A stretch of 29,649 nucleotides of DNA from Opitutaceae bacterium UBA3033. GTDB lineage: Bacteria; Verrucomicrobiota; Verrucomicrobiia; Opitutales; Opitutaceae. Location of the stretch: contig DFDG01000176.1 of assembly GCA_002367815.1 (NCBI GenBank), forward strand, positions 1 to 29,649, in the 5' to 3' direction. The translations under genes and the position numbers were made by a program. The notes under the pieces are model-generated. The model made no database searches. It had not been told where the DNA came from and saw only the letters and a list, made by a program, of their open reading frames with translations. Of the stretch, positions 23,145 through 29,649 are shown piece after piece (the stretch's first letter is position 1; each line of letters opens with the position of its first letter).

Positions 23145-24458
23145 TCAGAAAGCGGCGTCGGCCGTTGAACCTCCAGAAGCCGACGCGCGGGAGAGCCGCG
23201 CGAAGACCCAACTGGCGATCAGTCCCGCCAAGGCAAACCCCGCCACGACGGCAAAGACCTGTTGGTGCCCGCCCGCACCGGGAGTTCCGTCAAGCAGCAG
23301 TCCCATGATTGGACCCATGAAGACGTCGGGCGTGTATCCGATGACCGAAACCAAGCCGACCGCACTGCCGGTGAAGGCGAGGGGAATGGACCCTTCGCCC
23401 ATGATCGCAAAATACAATCCGCGCAGGGCAAAGATCCCTAGACTCGCCGTCGAAATTGATAGCAAATAAATCCACCACACCCCCTCTTCGATCAGACCGG
23501 AGGCCAGCACAAGACTACCGGCGACAATTAGCGCAAAGCTCGCCAAGGTCATCTTGACCGAGCCAAACCGGTCGGCCAAAAACCCAGCCCCAATCGCCGC
23601 CACCGGACGCATCCATAGCGATACCAGGCCCACCTTGGCGGCCGCCACTTCGTTGAGCCCGAGGACCTCCTTGGCATACAGCGAGAAATCGTCCGTCGCC
23701 TTGAAACCCACGTAAGCGCAGATCACAATGAAGGCCTGCAACCACACGGTCGGCAAGCGCACCGCATGTTTCATCCCGTCCATATCGAACACCGGCGCAT
23801 CACTTTTTTGCCGGTTGGGATGCGGGGGCAGGGCAAACCAGATCAGGATCGCAGCCCCGCAAGTAATGGCGATTACCACCATAATGATCTGCTGGAAGGC
23901 TGCCGTGCGTTGCTCGAGGCTGGCCGAAACAATATCGGTCGGCAGCAACCCGGCATAGATGCCAACCAGCAATGACCCGATCACCGCTGTGAGCAGCCCG
24001 CGACCTCCGTCGAGCAATCCGAACGCCGCGCCCTGCAACGATTCACCGCCCCATTCCCGGGTGGCCTTGATCAAGGCCGACCAAAACAGGGCGATGGTTG
24101 TAAAACCCCAGTAGGCGAACAACAACTTCAGCGATGCCAGCGAAGGAATCGCCACCAAAAGCAAGCCTCCCGCCGCCGTCGTGACCAAGGCCACAGCCAG
24201 TAACGCGCGGGGCGCAAAGCGATCCGCCAGCGGTCCGCCTAAAAAATATGCCACCATGGCCACGATCCCGTAAAAGGAGAACGCCGCCCCCAACTGCACG
24301 TTGGTCAGGCTAAAGACTTCCAGCAGCGTGGGCCGAAAGATTCGGGCCAGCACAAACGGGAGGAAAAAGATGGATTCTCCCGCCGACACCAGGGCGAGTA
24401 GCACGAGCCCCCGGCGCCAACCTGAAGGGCGCGCGGCGGGGTTGTTATCACCGGGCAT
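23145..24458 (-). CDS. Major facilitator superfamily transporter
   Basis: A 437-residue protein with about twelve hydrophobic segments in two halves joined by a polar loop around PHPNRQKSDAPVFDMDG. The MFS motif A-like loop between helices 2 and 3 is GGPLADRFAPRALLA, and a second half-site is GAGFLADRFGSVKM. FGLLDGGRGLLTAVIGSLLVG and GLYFAIMGEGSIPLAFTGSAVGLVSVIGYTPDVFMGPIMG resemble the phosphate-ester and hexuronate (OPA/ACS-like) groups, but I cannot name the substrate. The start is the ATG at 24456-24458, overlapping the 3' end of the upstream methyltransferase gene by 11 nt, so the two are cotranslated. The C-terminus is Ala/Ser-rich. Confidence 0.92.
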   Translation of the reverse strand: MPGDNNPAARPSGWRRGLVLLALVSAGESIFFLPFVLARIFRPTLLEVFSLTNVQLGAAFSFYGIVAMVAYFLGGPLADRFAPRALLAVALVTTAAGGLLLVAIPSLASLKLLFAYWGFTTIALFWSALIKATREWGGESLQGAAFGLLDGGRGLLTAVIGSLLVGIYAGLLPTDIVSASLEQRTAAFQQIIMVVIAITCGAAILIWFALPPHPNRQKSDAPVFDMDGMKHAVRLPTVWLQAFIVICAYVGFKATDDFSLYAKEVLGLNEVAAAKVGLVSLWMRPVAAIGAGFLADRFGSVKMTLASFALIVAGSLVLASGLIEEGVWWIYLLSISTASLGIFALRGLYFAIMGEGSIPLAFTGSAVGLVSVIGYTPDVFMGPIMGLLLDGTPGAGGHQQVFAVVAGFALAGLIASWVFARLSRASASGGSTADAAF

Positions 24459-25239
24459 CCGTTGAGTCGATGTCCGCGTTGGTCAGGAAGTCGGCAGGAA
24501 TCGGCGCCGTCACTCGGCCCACCAGAGCGTAATACTGCAGGGGAACCCCTTCCATCGACACGCGGTGAACATAGCGTTCCAACTGATAAACCCGCAGGTA
24601 TTTGGGAAAAATCAGTTCACGCACAAATCGTGAAAACCCGGTCTGGTCGGTATGATCGAGGAAGGTTTCCTTGATGTTAAACGCCACCCAGCCGCCGGTT
24701 GGGATCAGGCGCAAAGCCTCGAAAAAAGCTCCGGGAGGAATATCGCCGAACCCGAGCGCCGCCACCGAGGTCAGGCAATCGAAGTTCCACTCCTTCAGTT
24801 CCTGTTTCTGATCGTCGGTCAGAGCGGTAAAATCCGCCACCCAGTAATCATCGTAAACCATGGGTCGGTCGCGGTAGGCCGCGGTCCGGGCCTCCGGGAT
24901 AATGTCCACGCCCACCACCCGGGCCGCTCCCACCTTGCGAATCATTTCCGCCATGATCCCGTTGCCCGCGCCCAGATCCAGCACCCGCAGTTCGCTGCAA
25001 CTCTTCATTTCCGCTGCCAGACTGCGTTGAAGCAGCTCGGTCACCTTCTGCGGTGAAGTGCACATGAGGCGGTCGTAAAAAAGCTGCTCATAGAGTCCCG
25101 GCCGGGTAAAAATGGCATCATAATCGTGAAAGAGCAGCTTCACGCGCTGACCGTCTTCGATAATATGGAAATAGGCCTCAGATTGACTGAGATCGTGTTC
25201 TTGGGTGGATGGAAACTGAATGTGGTGGCGATGGGACAT
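24448..25239 (-). CDS. Class I SAM-dependent methyltransferase
   Basis: A 263-residue protein. The SAM-binding region is VLDLGAGNGIMAEMIRKVGAARVVGVDIIPEA (motif I and the acidic end of strand 2), followed by DCLTSVAALGFGDIPPGAFFEALRLIPTGGWVAFNIKETF (motifs II-III). The N-terminal ~80 residues (EAYFHIIEDGQRVKLLFHDYDAIFTRPGLYEQLFYDRL) form a cap that I do not recognise. The overall layout resembles small-molecule or lipid methyltransferases rather than RNA enzymes. It heads a leftward operon with the MFS transporter (11-nt overlap) and MarC, hinting that it modifies a compound that is then moved; this is inference. The ATG at 25237-25239 is the only good start. Confidence 0.88.
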   Translation of the reverse strand: MSHRHHIQFPSTQEHDLSQSEAYFHIIEDGQRVKLLFHDYDAIFTRPGLYEQLFYDRLMCTSPQKVTELLQRSLAAEMKSCSELRVLDLGAGNGIMAEMIRKVGAARVVGVDIIPEARTAAYRDRPMVYDDYWVADFTALTDDQKQELKEWNFDCLTSVAALGFGDIPPGAFFEALRLIPTGGWVAFNIKETFLDHTDQTGFSRFVRELIFPKYLRVYQLERYVHRVSMEGVPLQYYALVGRVTAPIPADFLTNADIDSTDAR

Positions 25240-25534
25240 TATTGATAGATTGGCCGGGAACTAATCCCGAAAAAATTGGTTGAGTTTGCTTTTGGTTCTG
25301 AGTCATCGCGTAAAATATCACGTTCGAGTTGGCTGCGGATGGATGATTTACATGGTGGTAATGGTTGAACGTGTGCTCTTTCGATGATTTCGATCGAATA
25401 GCCTTACATGAATACCCAATGAACCAAGGCAGGTCAACGGTTCGCCGAAATCATATGCCTTAGGCCGGACGTCCGGGTCGTTTTTCACCCTTGTTTCGAG
25501 GTGATGAACACCGCTAGGTTGCTCTTTCATTTTT
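25240..25534. other. Divergent intergenic region, no gene
   Basis: This 295-nt gap separates the methyltransferase (-) and GH88 (+) genes and must hold both promoters. It is less GC-rich than the coding DNA. I see a perfect 12-bp palindrome CCGGACGTCCGG (25465-25476), and a weak promoter-like pair TTGCTT (25286-25291) and TAAAAT (25311-25316) with a 19-nt spacer. No tRNA, riboswitch or small ORF could be supported. Confidence 0.6.
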
Positions 25535-26947
25535 ATGAAAATCGACGCCAAACTTACGCCCCAGAAACTCCAAAAGAAAGTGGACCGGCTCTTCGACCTC
25601 GCCGGCCAGAAGATCCACCTGATCAACAAATCGTGGGATTCATCCAAGGGTACCCCCGTCTTTACCGAGCAGGGTAAATATACTTCCAAGGGTTGGACCG
25701 AGTGGACCCAGGGTTTCCAGTTCGGCATGCAATTCCTGCAATACGACGCCACTGGCGAGGAGGAATATCTGGAACTCGGTCGCGCCAAGACCCTTAAGCA
25801 CATGGCGTCGCACGTCTCCCACATCGGCGTGCATGATCACGGGTTCAACAATGTTTCCACCTATGGTAATCTCCGTCGGTTGATGCTCGAAGGCGCGATT
25901 CCCTTCAATCAACACGAGCTCGATTATGCCGAGATCGCGCTAAAGGTCTCCGGCGCAGTGCAGGCCGCCCGTTATGCCTCGACCAATCAGACCACCCCTT
26001 GGTCACCAGTAAAAGGCTCCCCCGGGGTGGTGCCCGGCGGTTACATCTACTCCTTCAACGGCCCGCAATCCCTCTTTTCCGACACCGTCCGTTCCATGCG
26101 CTCGCTCTCAGTCGCGCATCAACTCGGCCATGTGCTGATGGGCGAGGGCGACAAACCCATTAATCTCCTGCACCGCTCCATCACGCACGCCGCGACCACC
26201 TCGCGCTACAACGTATTCTTCGGCCAAGGTCGCGATATCTACGACATCCGCGGTCGCGTCGCCCACGAATCCATCTTCAACCGCAACGACGGCCAATTCC
26301 GTTGCTCGAGCACCCAACAAGGCTACTCCGCCTTCAGCACTTGGACGCGCGGTGCGGCCTGGATCATCTGTGGCTATCCCGAGCAACTTGAGTTCCTCGA
26401 CACCATCGATGATCGCGAACTCAAGGCCGTTGGTGGGCGCAAAGCGGTGACCAACCTCTTCCTCGAAACCGCCAAGGCCGCCAGCGATTTCTACATCGAT
26501 GGCTACTCCGCCAAGGACGGCGTGCCGTATTGGGACAGCTGCGCGCTCAATACCCACAAGCTCGGCAACTTCACCAAGCAGAACGCCGATCCATTCAACG
26601 ATCACGAGCCGGTCGATAGTTCCGCCGCCGCCATTGCCGCGCAAGGTTTCCTCCGGCTCGGCAAATATCTCACCGAAAAAGATTCAGCCGCGGCGGGTAA
26701 GAAATACACCCAGGCCGGGCTCACCATCGCCAACACGATCTTCGACGAACCGTATCTCTCGACCGACCCGAAACATCAGGGCCTGATTCTCCACAGCATC
26801 TATCACCGCCCTAACGGTTGGGATCACACCCCCAAGGGACGCAAGGTTCCCTGCGGCGAGTCCTCCATGTGGGGTGATTATCATGCGATGGAACTCGCAC
26901 TCCTCATCCAACGAATGGGCGGCGGCGAATATCACAACTTCTTCTGA
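25535..26947 (+). CDS. GH88-family unsaturated glucuronyl hydrolase
   Basis: A 470-residue (alpha/alpha)6-barrel glycosidase that follows Bacillus GL1 unsaturated glucuronyl hydrolase block by block: WTEWTQGFQFGMQFLQYDATGEEEYLE, GVHDHGF (His100-Asp101, equivalent to Asp88), LFSDTVRSMRSL (Asp183, equivalent to Asp149), STWTRGAAWIICGY, KDGVPYWDS, PVDSSAAAIAAQGFLRL and MWGDYHAMELALLIQRMG. Both catalytic Asp residues are therefore present. It hydrates and splits the 4,5-unsaturated uronic acid left at the non-reducing end by polysaccharide lyases. The extra length (470 against ~377) lies mainly in the loop containing TPWSPVKGSPGVVPGG and an N-terminal extension. There is no signal peptide, so it should act on imported oligosaccharides. 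The related GH105 is the main alternative. The start is the ATG at 25535; no clear ribosome site. Confidence 0.88.
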   Translation: MKIDAKLTPQKLQKKVDRLFDLAGQKIHLINKSWDSSKGTPVFTEQGKYTSKGWTEWTQGFQFGMQFLQYDATGEEEYLELGRAKTLKHMASHVSHIGVHDHGFNNVSTYGNLRRLMLEGAIPFNQHELDYAEIALKVSGAVQAARYASTNQTTPWSPVKGSPGVVPGGYIYSFNGPQSLFSDTVRSMRSLSVAHQLGHVLMGEGDKPINLLHRSITHAATTSRYNVFFGQGRDIYDIRGRVAHESIFNRNDGQFRCSSTQQGYSAFSTWTRGAAWIICGYPEQLEFLDTIDDRELKAVGGRKAVTNLFLETAKAASDFYIDGYSAKDGVPYWDSCALNTHKLGNFTKQNADPFNDHEPVDSSAAAIAAQGFLRLGKYLTEKDSAAAGKKYTQAGLTIANTIFDEPYLSTDPKHQGLILHSIYHRPNGWDHTPKGRKVPCGESSMWGDYHAMELALLIQRMGGGEYHNFF

Positions 26948-26964
26948 GGAACCGGTAGAGAATA

Positions 26965-26997
26965 TTGTAGGGCGGGGTTTCCAAACCCCGCCTTTTT
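26965..26997 (+). terminator. Terminator-like hairpin built from a TTGTAGGGCGGG repeat
   Basis: GGCGGGGTTT (26971-26980) pairs perfectly with AAACCCCGCC (26983-26992), followed at once by TTTTTATTTT. This has the form of a Rho-independent terminator 17 nt after the GH88 stop. The same core, without the T-run, occurs at 6319-6346, so a dispersed repeat seems to serve as the terminator here. Confidence 0.65.
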
Positions 26998-27000
26998 ATT

Positions 27001-27213
27001 TTACCGCGGATTAAACGGATGGTCGCGGATACGAACCCATTTATTCTTGATTTGTAGGCAGCGGCGGTTGTCCCCCTCGACTAGCTCGGGGCCTGAGCCT
27101 GTCGAACGGCCCAACCGCCCTGAGTTTGATTCGCAATATATGAGGGCAGTTAGGGATAACGGCCCCCACCAACCATCAGTGATCATCTGTGATCATCTGT
27201 AATCCGCGGGTAA
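27001..27213. repeat. Composite element I with terminal inverted repeats
   Basis: The ends TTACCGCGGATTA (27001-27013) and TAATCCGCGGGTAA (27200-27213) are inverted with one extra G. Inside is a second palindrome, GGCGGTTG (27063-27070) against CAACCGCC (27112-27119), enclosing CTCGACTAGCTCGGG and CCTGAGCCTGTC. A tandem decamer GATCATCTGT x2 lies at 27181-27200. No ORF of note. A diverged copy follows the PHP gene at 28212. The rest of the gap to 27297 holds only the PHP gene's upstream region. Confidence 0.75.
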
Positions 27214-27296
27214 AAAAAACTCCGGCCAAATCAGTCATATAATGTGAACGTCACCCATGGGTTGCCTCATGGCACTGCCTCTGCTGTGGTGGGTGA

Positions 27297-28136
27297 ATGT
27301 CTGTTCCGATACTTTACGAGTCCCACTGCCACACCCCGCTGTGCAATCACGCCTACGGTGAACCCGTCGAATATGCGGCCCAAGCCATGGCCCGGGGACT
27401 GCTTGGCATCATCTTCACCTGTCATTGTCCGTTGCCCGATGGCTTTTCCGCCAATGTGCGCATGAGGCCGGAAGAGTATGAAACTTACGCCGAAATGGTG
27501 GCCGCCGCCCGCGAGGAATATGCCGGTCGCGTCGATGTGCGGCTCGGATTGGAGAGCGATTACTATCCCGGCGTCGAACCGTGGCTGGAAAAACTGCACG
27601 CCCGATATCCGCTGCATCACGTGCTCGGATCGGTGCACCCCCAGGTGCAGGATTATCGAAAACACTATTTCAAGGGAGACTGGTTCGCCTATCAGCAGGT
27701 TTATTTCGATCATCTGGCCAAGGCCGCGGAAACGGGTCTTTACGACACCCTCGCGCATCCCGATCTCATAAAAAATGAAGCCCCCCATGAGTGGAACTTC
27801 GCGCGCATCCAGCCTTACATCGAAAGCGCGCTGGATCGCATCGCTGCTTCGGGAGTAGCGATGGAGCTCAACACCAGCGGTCGCCAAAAAACCATTTCCG
27901 AGTTCAATCCCAGCCCAACCATCCTCAAGTTGATGCACGCCCGTGGCATCCCGGTGGTGTTAGGGGCCGATGCTCACATCCCGGAGCGAGTCTCCGAAGG
28001 TTATGAAGATGCCATGCACGCGTTACAGACTGCGGGTTACTCCGAGATTAATTTCTTCCTCGATCGAAAACGCCAGACCGTCTCGATCACCGTTGCCTTG
28101 GCGTCACTAAAAACGGTTTTGCCGCGGAAACACTGA
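27297..28136 (+). CDS. PHP-domain histidinol-phosphatase-like phosphoesterase
   Basis: A 279-residue PHP-family metal phosphoesterase, of the length of HisK/HisJ histidinol phosphatases. Metal-site motifs in order: YESHCHTPLCNHA, FTCHCPLP, RLGLESDYYPG (Glu ligand), HHVLGSVH, YDTLAHPDLIK, ELNTSGR and LGADAHIPE. Their order and spacing match HisK-type enzymes, which remove phosphate from L-histidinol phosphate in histidine synthesis. No other his gene is nearby, so a different phosphoester substrate is possible. The ATG at 27297 is preceded by GGTGGGTGA, an acceptable ribosome site. The gene stands between two similar repeat composites, which is unusual for a biosynthetic gene. Confidence 0.87.
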   Translation: MSVPILYESHCHTPLCNHAYGEPVEYAAQAMARGLLGIIFTCHCPLPDGFSANVRMRPEEYETYAEMVAAAREEYAGRVDVRLGLESDYYPGVEPWLEKLHARYPLHHVLGSVHPQVQDYRKHYFKGDWFAYQQVYFDHLAKAAETGLYDTLAHPDLIKNEAPHEWNFARIQPYIESALDRIAASGVAMELNTSGRQKTISEFNPSPTILKLMHARGIPVVLGADAHIPERVSEGYEDAMHALQTAGYSEINFFLDRKRQTVSITVALASLKTVLPRKH

Positions 28137-28152
28137 GGCGCAGAGATTGTTT

Positions 28153-28203
28153 TTGTAGGGCGGGATCGCCTGCCCTAAGTGCACCGAAGGGGCCGATCCC
28201 GCC
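28153..28203. repeat. TTGTAGGGCGGG repeat with 10-bp hairpin
   Basis: TTGTAGGGCGGG at 28153-28164 starts the unit. GGCGGGATCG (28159-28168) pairs exactly with CGATCCCGCC (28194-28203) across a 25-nt loop. It begins 17 nt after the PHP gene stop, the same distance as its relative after the GH88 gene, but no T-run follows, so termination is doubtful. Confidence 0.65.
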
Positions 28204-28211
28204 TGCTTAAT

Positions 28212-28402
28212 AACCGCGGATTACATGGATGAACGCGGAATTAATATGATGTGAGGGTGGGGGCGGTTGTCCACCTCGACTAGCTCGGGACCTGAGCCTG
28301 TCAAACGGCCCAACCGCCCTGAGTTTGATCCCCCCTCTCCAAGGCCCGTGAAGGATAACGAGCCCCTCTACAATTCGTGTCTATCCGTGGTATTCACCGG
28401 TT
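28212..28402. repeat. Composite element II, diverged copy of element I
   Basis: It starts AACCGCGGATTAC (28212-28224) and ends near ATTCACCGGTT (to 28402), with a further half-unit GTTCATTCGTGGTTAA at 28421-28436. The inner palindrome GGCGGTTG (28262-28269) and CAACCGCC (28311-28318) and the text between match element I with few changes, and both copies continue CCTGAGTTTGAT and later GGATAACG. Same orientation as element I. No gene lies between 28137 and 28460. Confidence 0.72.
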
Positions 28403-28460
28403 CGGATTTAAACTATTAGCGTTCATTCGTGGTTAAGGTTTTGGATTTAAAAGAATCCTC

Positions 28461-29438
28461 TCATCCCAGCGTCTGCTCGATAAATTCCATATCTTCCGCA
28501 CTCAATTCGCGGTCCGCCGCCGCCAGATTACAAGCCACCTGCCGCTCATTGCGAAAACCGGGAATCGCACACGCGACATTCGGATGATTGAGAATGTAGC
28601 GCTGCGCCACCGCAGAAAGATCCTCGATCGTATCGCCAAAACGGGCTTTGAGTTTTCCCATCTTGGGTTTGAGTTTGCGCAGCGTCTCGGTCGAAAACTT
28701 CACGCTGTCCTTGCGATGGTCCCCGGCTTCAAACTTTGGTGGGTTCTCCGCATCAAACTTGTCGAGCATCAGGCCTTGTGCCAGCGGACTGAAGGCCACG
28801 TAGGACATCTGATATTCCGCCAATAATCCGGGCACTACGCCACCTGCCGTAAGGAAATTTGGTTGCAGCGCATTGGCCCATGATTGCAGCACCATCGGTT
28901 TCACGATCGGCACCGCCCGCGCAAAGTGTTCGTCGCTGTAGGCGCTTTGTCCCTTGAGTCGGATTTTTCCCTCGGCCACCAAGGCATTGAGCGTGTCGGC
29001 CGCGCCCTGCAAGAATTCACCCTTCGGCCCGAAATCACCGTGATGCAGGTAATACAGATCGATGTAGTCGCGGCCAAGATTTTGCAGTGACTGCTCGCAT
29101 TGGTGCCGAATATGTAGCGGATCGAAAGCGTGCTCCGCCGTGCCGGGGAAGTGCCCGATCTTGGTCGCAATCACGAAGTCGGTGGTTTTCAACCCGAGGC
29201 GTTTAAGCACCCGTGCGAGCATCAGCTCCGCCTTGCCGTTGCCGTAAACATCGGCGTTGTCGAAGTGGTTCACCCCGGCATCCACCGCCAGCTTGATGGC
29301 TGCGGTGACCTCGTCCTCGTTGACGTTGGCCCAACCGTTGGGGGAGCCATTGACCCAATTCAACCCACCCATCGTCCAGCAGCCGAGGCTGACTTCCGAA
29401 ACCTTGATGTCACTGGTGCCGAGTGCGCGGTATTTCAT
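28461..29438 (-). CDS. Aldo/keto reductase
   Basis: A 325-residue NAD(P)H-dependent oxidoreductase of the AKR TIM-barrel superfamily. The catalytic tetrad is visible as NHFDNADVYG (Asp60, Tyr65), VIATKIG (Lys93) and YYLHHGD (His132). QSWANALQP, YVAFSPLAQGLM and the late IPGFRNERQVACNLAA match the cofactor-binding C-terminal half. The closest general group is the AKR11-14-like 'oxidoreductase' set rather than steroid or sugar reductases with long loops. The substrate is unknown. The start is the ATG at 29436-29438 (MKYRALGTSDIKVSEV), the usual family opening. The gene faces repeat element II at its 3' end and repeat fragments upstream. Confidence 0.93.
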   Translation of the reverse strand: MKYRALGTSDIKVSEVSLGCWTMGGLNWVNGSPNGWANVNEDEVTAAIKLAVDAGVNHFDNADVYGNGKAELMLARVLKRLGLKTTDFVIATKIGHFPGTAEHAFDPLHIRHQCEQSLQNLGRDYIDLYYLHHGDFGPKGEFLQGAADTLNALVAEGKIRLKGQSAYSDEHFARAVPIVKPMVLQSWANALQPNFLTAGGVVPGLLAEYQMSYVAFSPLAQGLMLDKFDAENPPKFEAGDHRKDSVKFSTETLRKLKPKMGKLKARFGDTIEDLSAVAQRYILNHPNVACAIPGFRNERQVACNLAAADRELSAEDMEFIEQTLG

Positions 29439-29531
29439 GAAATCCAGTAAGGTTCACTCTGCTCCCAGCGCAACGCTCAGCTTCAGTCTCAGGATCTTTA
29501 TCTTTCCTCTTTATCATTACTCTTTCTCTGC

Positions 29532-29649
29532 TTGGCCACGGAGACGCAAAGGCACGGAGCCAAACAGGTCTCGATTCATTCCGGCGCTGATTACACGGAT
29601 GATCGCGGCAATGAACTGGTTTTCGGGTAGGGGCCGTTGTCCCCAACGG
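29532..29649. repeat. Cluster of three repeat fragments at the right edge
   Basis: Three units lie in the 211 nt upstream of the aldo/keto reductase. TTGGCCACGGAGACGC to GGAGCCAA (29532 onward) is of the 'cacggagac' type, as at 13293-13382. GATTACACGGATGATCGCGG (29589-29608) matches the ends of elements I and II. The 22-nt copy at 29628-29649 is identical to 1626-1647. No gene is seen in 29439-29649, and the window ends inside the last unit. Confidence 0.6.

Noticed and set aside
3554..26947. Sulfatase and GH88 as one sulfated-polysaccharide utilisation locus
   Set aside because: They are over 20 kb apart with unrelated genes between. There is no SusC/D-like or lyase gene nearby, so a shared pathway cannot be supported from this window.
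27181..27200. CRISPR-like repeat
   Set aside because: It is only a decamer in two adjacent copies with no spacer, and there is no cas gene in the window.

Overview
The window is a chromosome-like stretch of about 58% GC (estimated by eye), packed with ordinary single-copy genes on both strands. There is no rRNA, tRNA, CRISPR array, transposase or phage gene that I can see. The gene mix and the intergenic repeats suggest a free-living Verrucomicrobiota bacterium, probably of the Opitutae/Opitutaceae type. This placement is inference from remembered patterns: olefin genes (oleC/oleD) are reported from Opitutaceae, the window has sulfatase and GH88 genes, and many short repeats of the CGCGGATTACACGGATG and TTGTAGGGCGGG types occur. 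No marker gene settles it.

Left part (1-7161): the window opens inside a large + strand gene that fuses a membrane fatty-acid desaturase, a MocE-type Rieske ferredoxin and an NqrF-type FAD/NAD(P)H reductase in one frame. A VOC protein (-) follows, then a bicarbonate-transport pair sbtA-sbtB (+), then a leftward block of queC, queE, an ExoD-like membrane protein and a sulfatase.

Middle (7282-17094): a tight rightward run of five genes (HDAC-family deacetylase, RNase D, OleC beta-lactone synthetase, OleD reductase, YhhQ/VUT-type queuosine-precursor transporter) with gaps of 1 and 13 nt and two ATGA overlaps. Convergent to it is a SPOUT rRNA methyltransferase. Divergent from that is a RumA/RlmD-type m5U methyltransferase with a repeat-like insertion inside its TRAM domain. 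A 739-residue EF-hand-like membrane protein of unknown function follows.

Right part (17185-29649): a leftward run of pdxH, a PAS histidine kinase with a degenerate receiver, and a lipoate ligase/octanoyltransferase family protein; rightward TauE/SafE and M20 peptidase genes; a leftward operon of SAM methyltransferase, MFS transporter and MarC; a GH88 unsaturated glucuronyl hydrolase; a PHP-type histidinol-phosphatase-like gene; and an aldo/keto reductase (-).

The repeats are the strongest non-coding signal. Several families of short palindromic or inverted-repeat elements fill most intergenic gaps. Some reach gene ends: one overlaps the stop codon of queC, one arm covers the best start codon of the rlmD-like gene, and one appears to be translated within that gene. 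Two similar composite elements (27001-27213 and 28212-28402), each preceded by a TTGTAGGGCGGG hairpin, flank the PHP gene in direct orientation. The best candidate for an unusual biochemical system is the one-polypeptide desaturase with its own electron-transfer chain at the left edge, followed by the oleC-oleD-transporter coupling.
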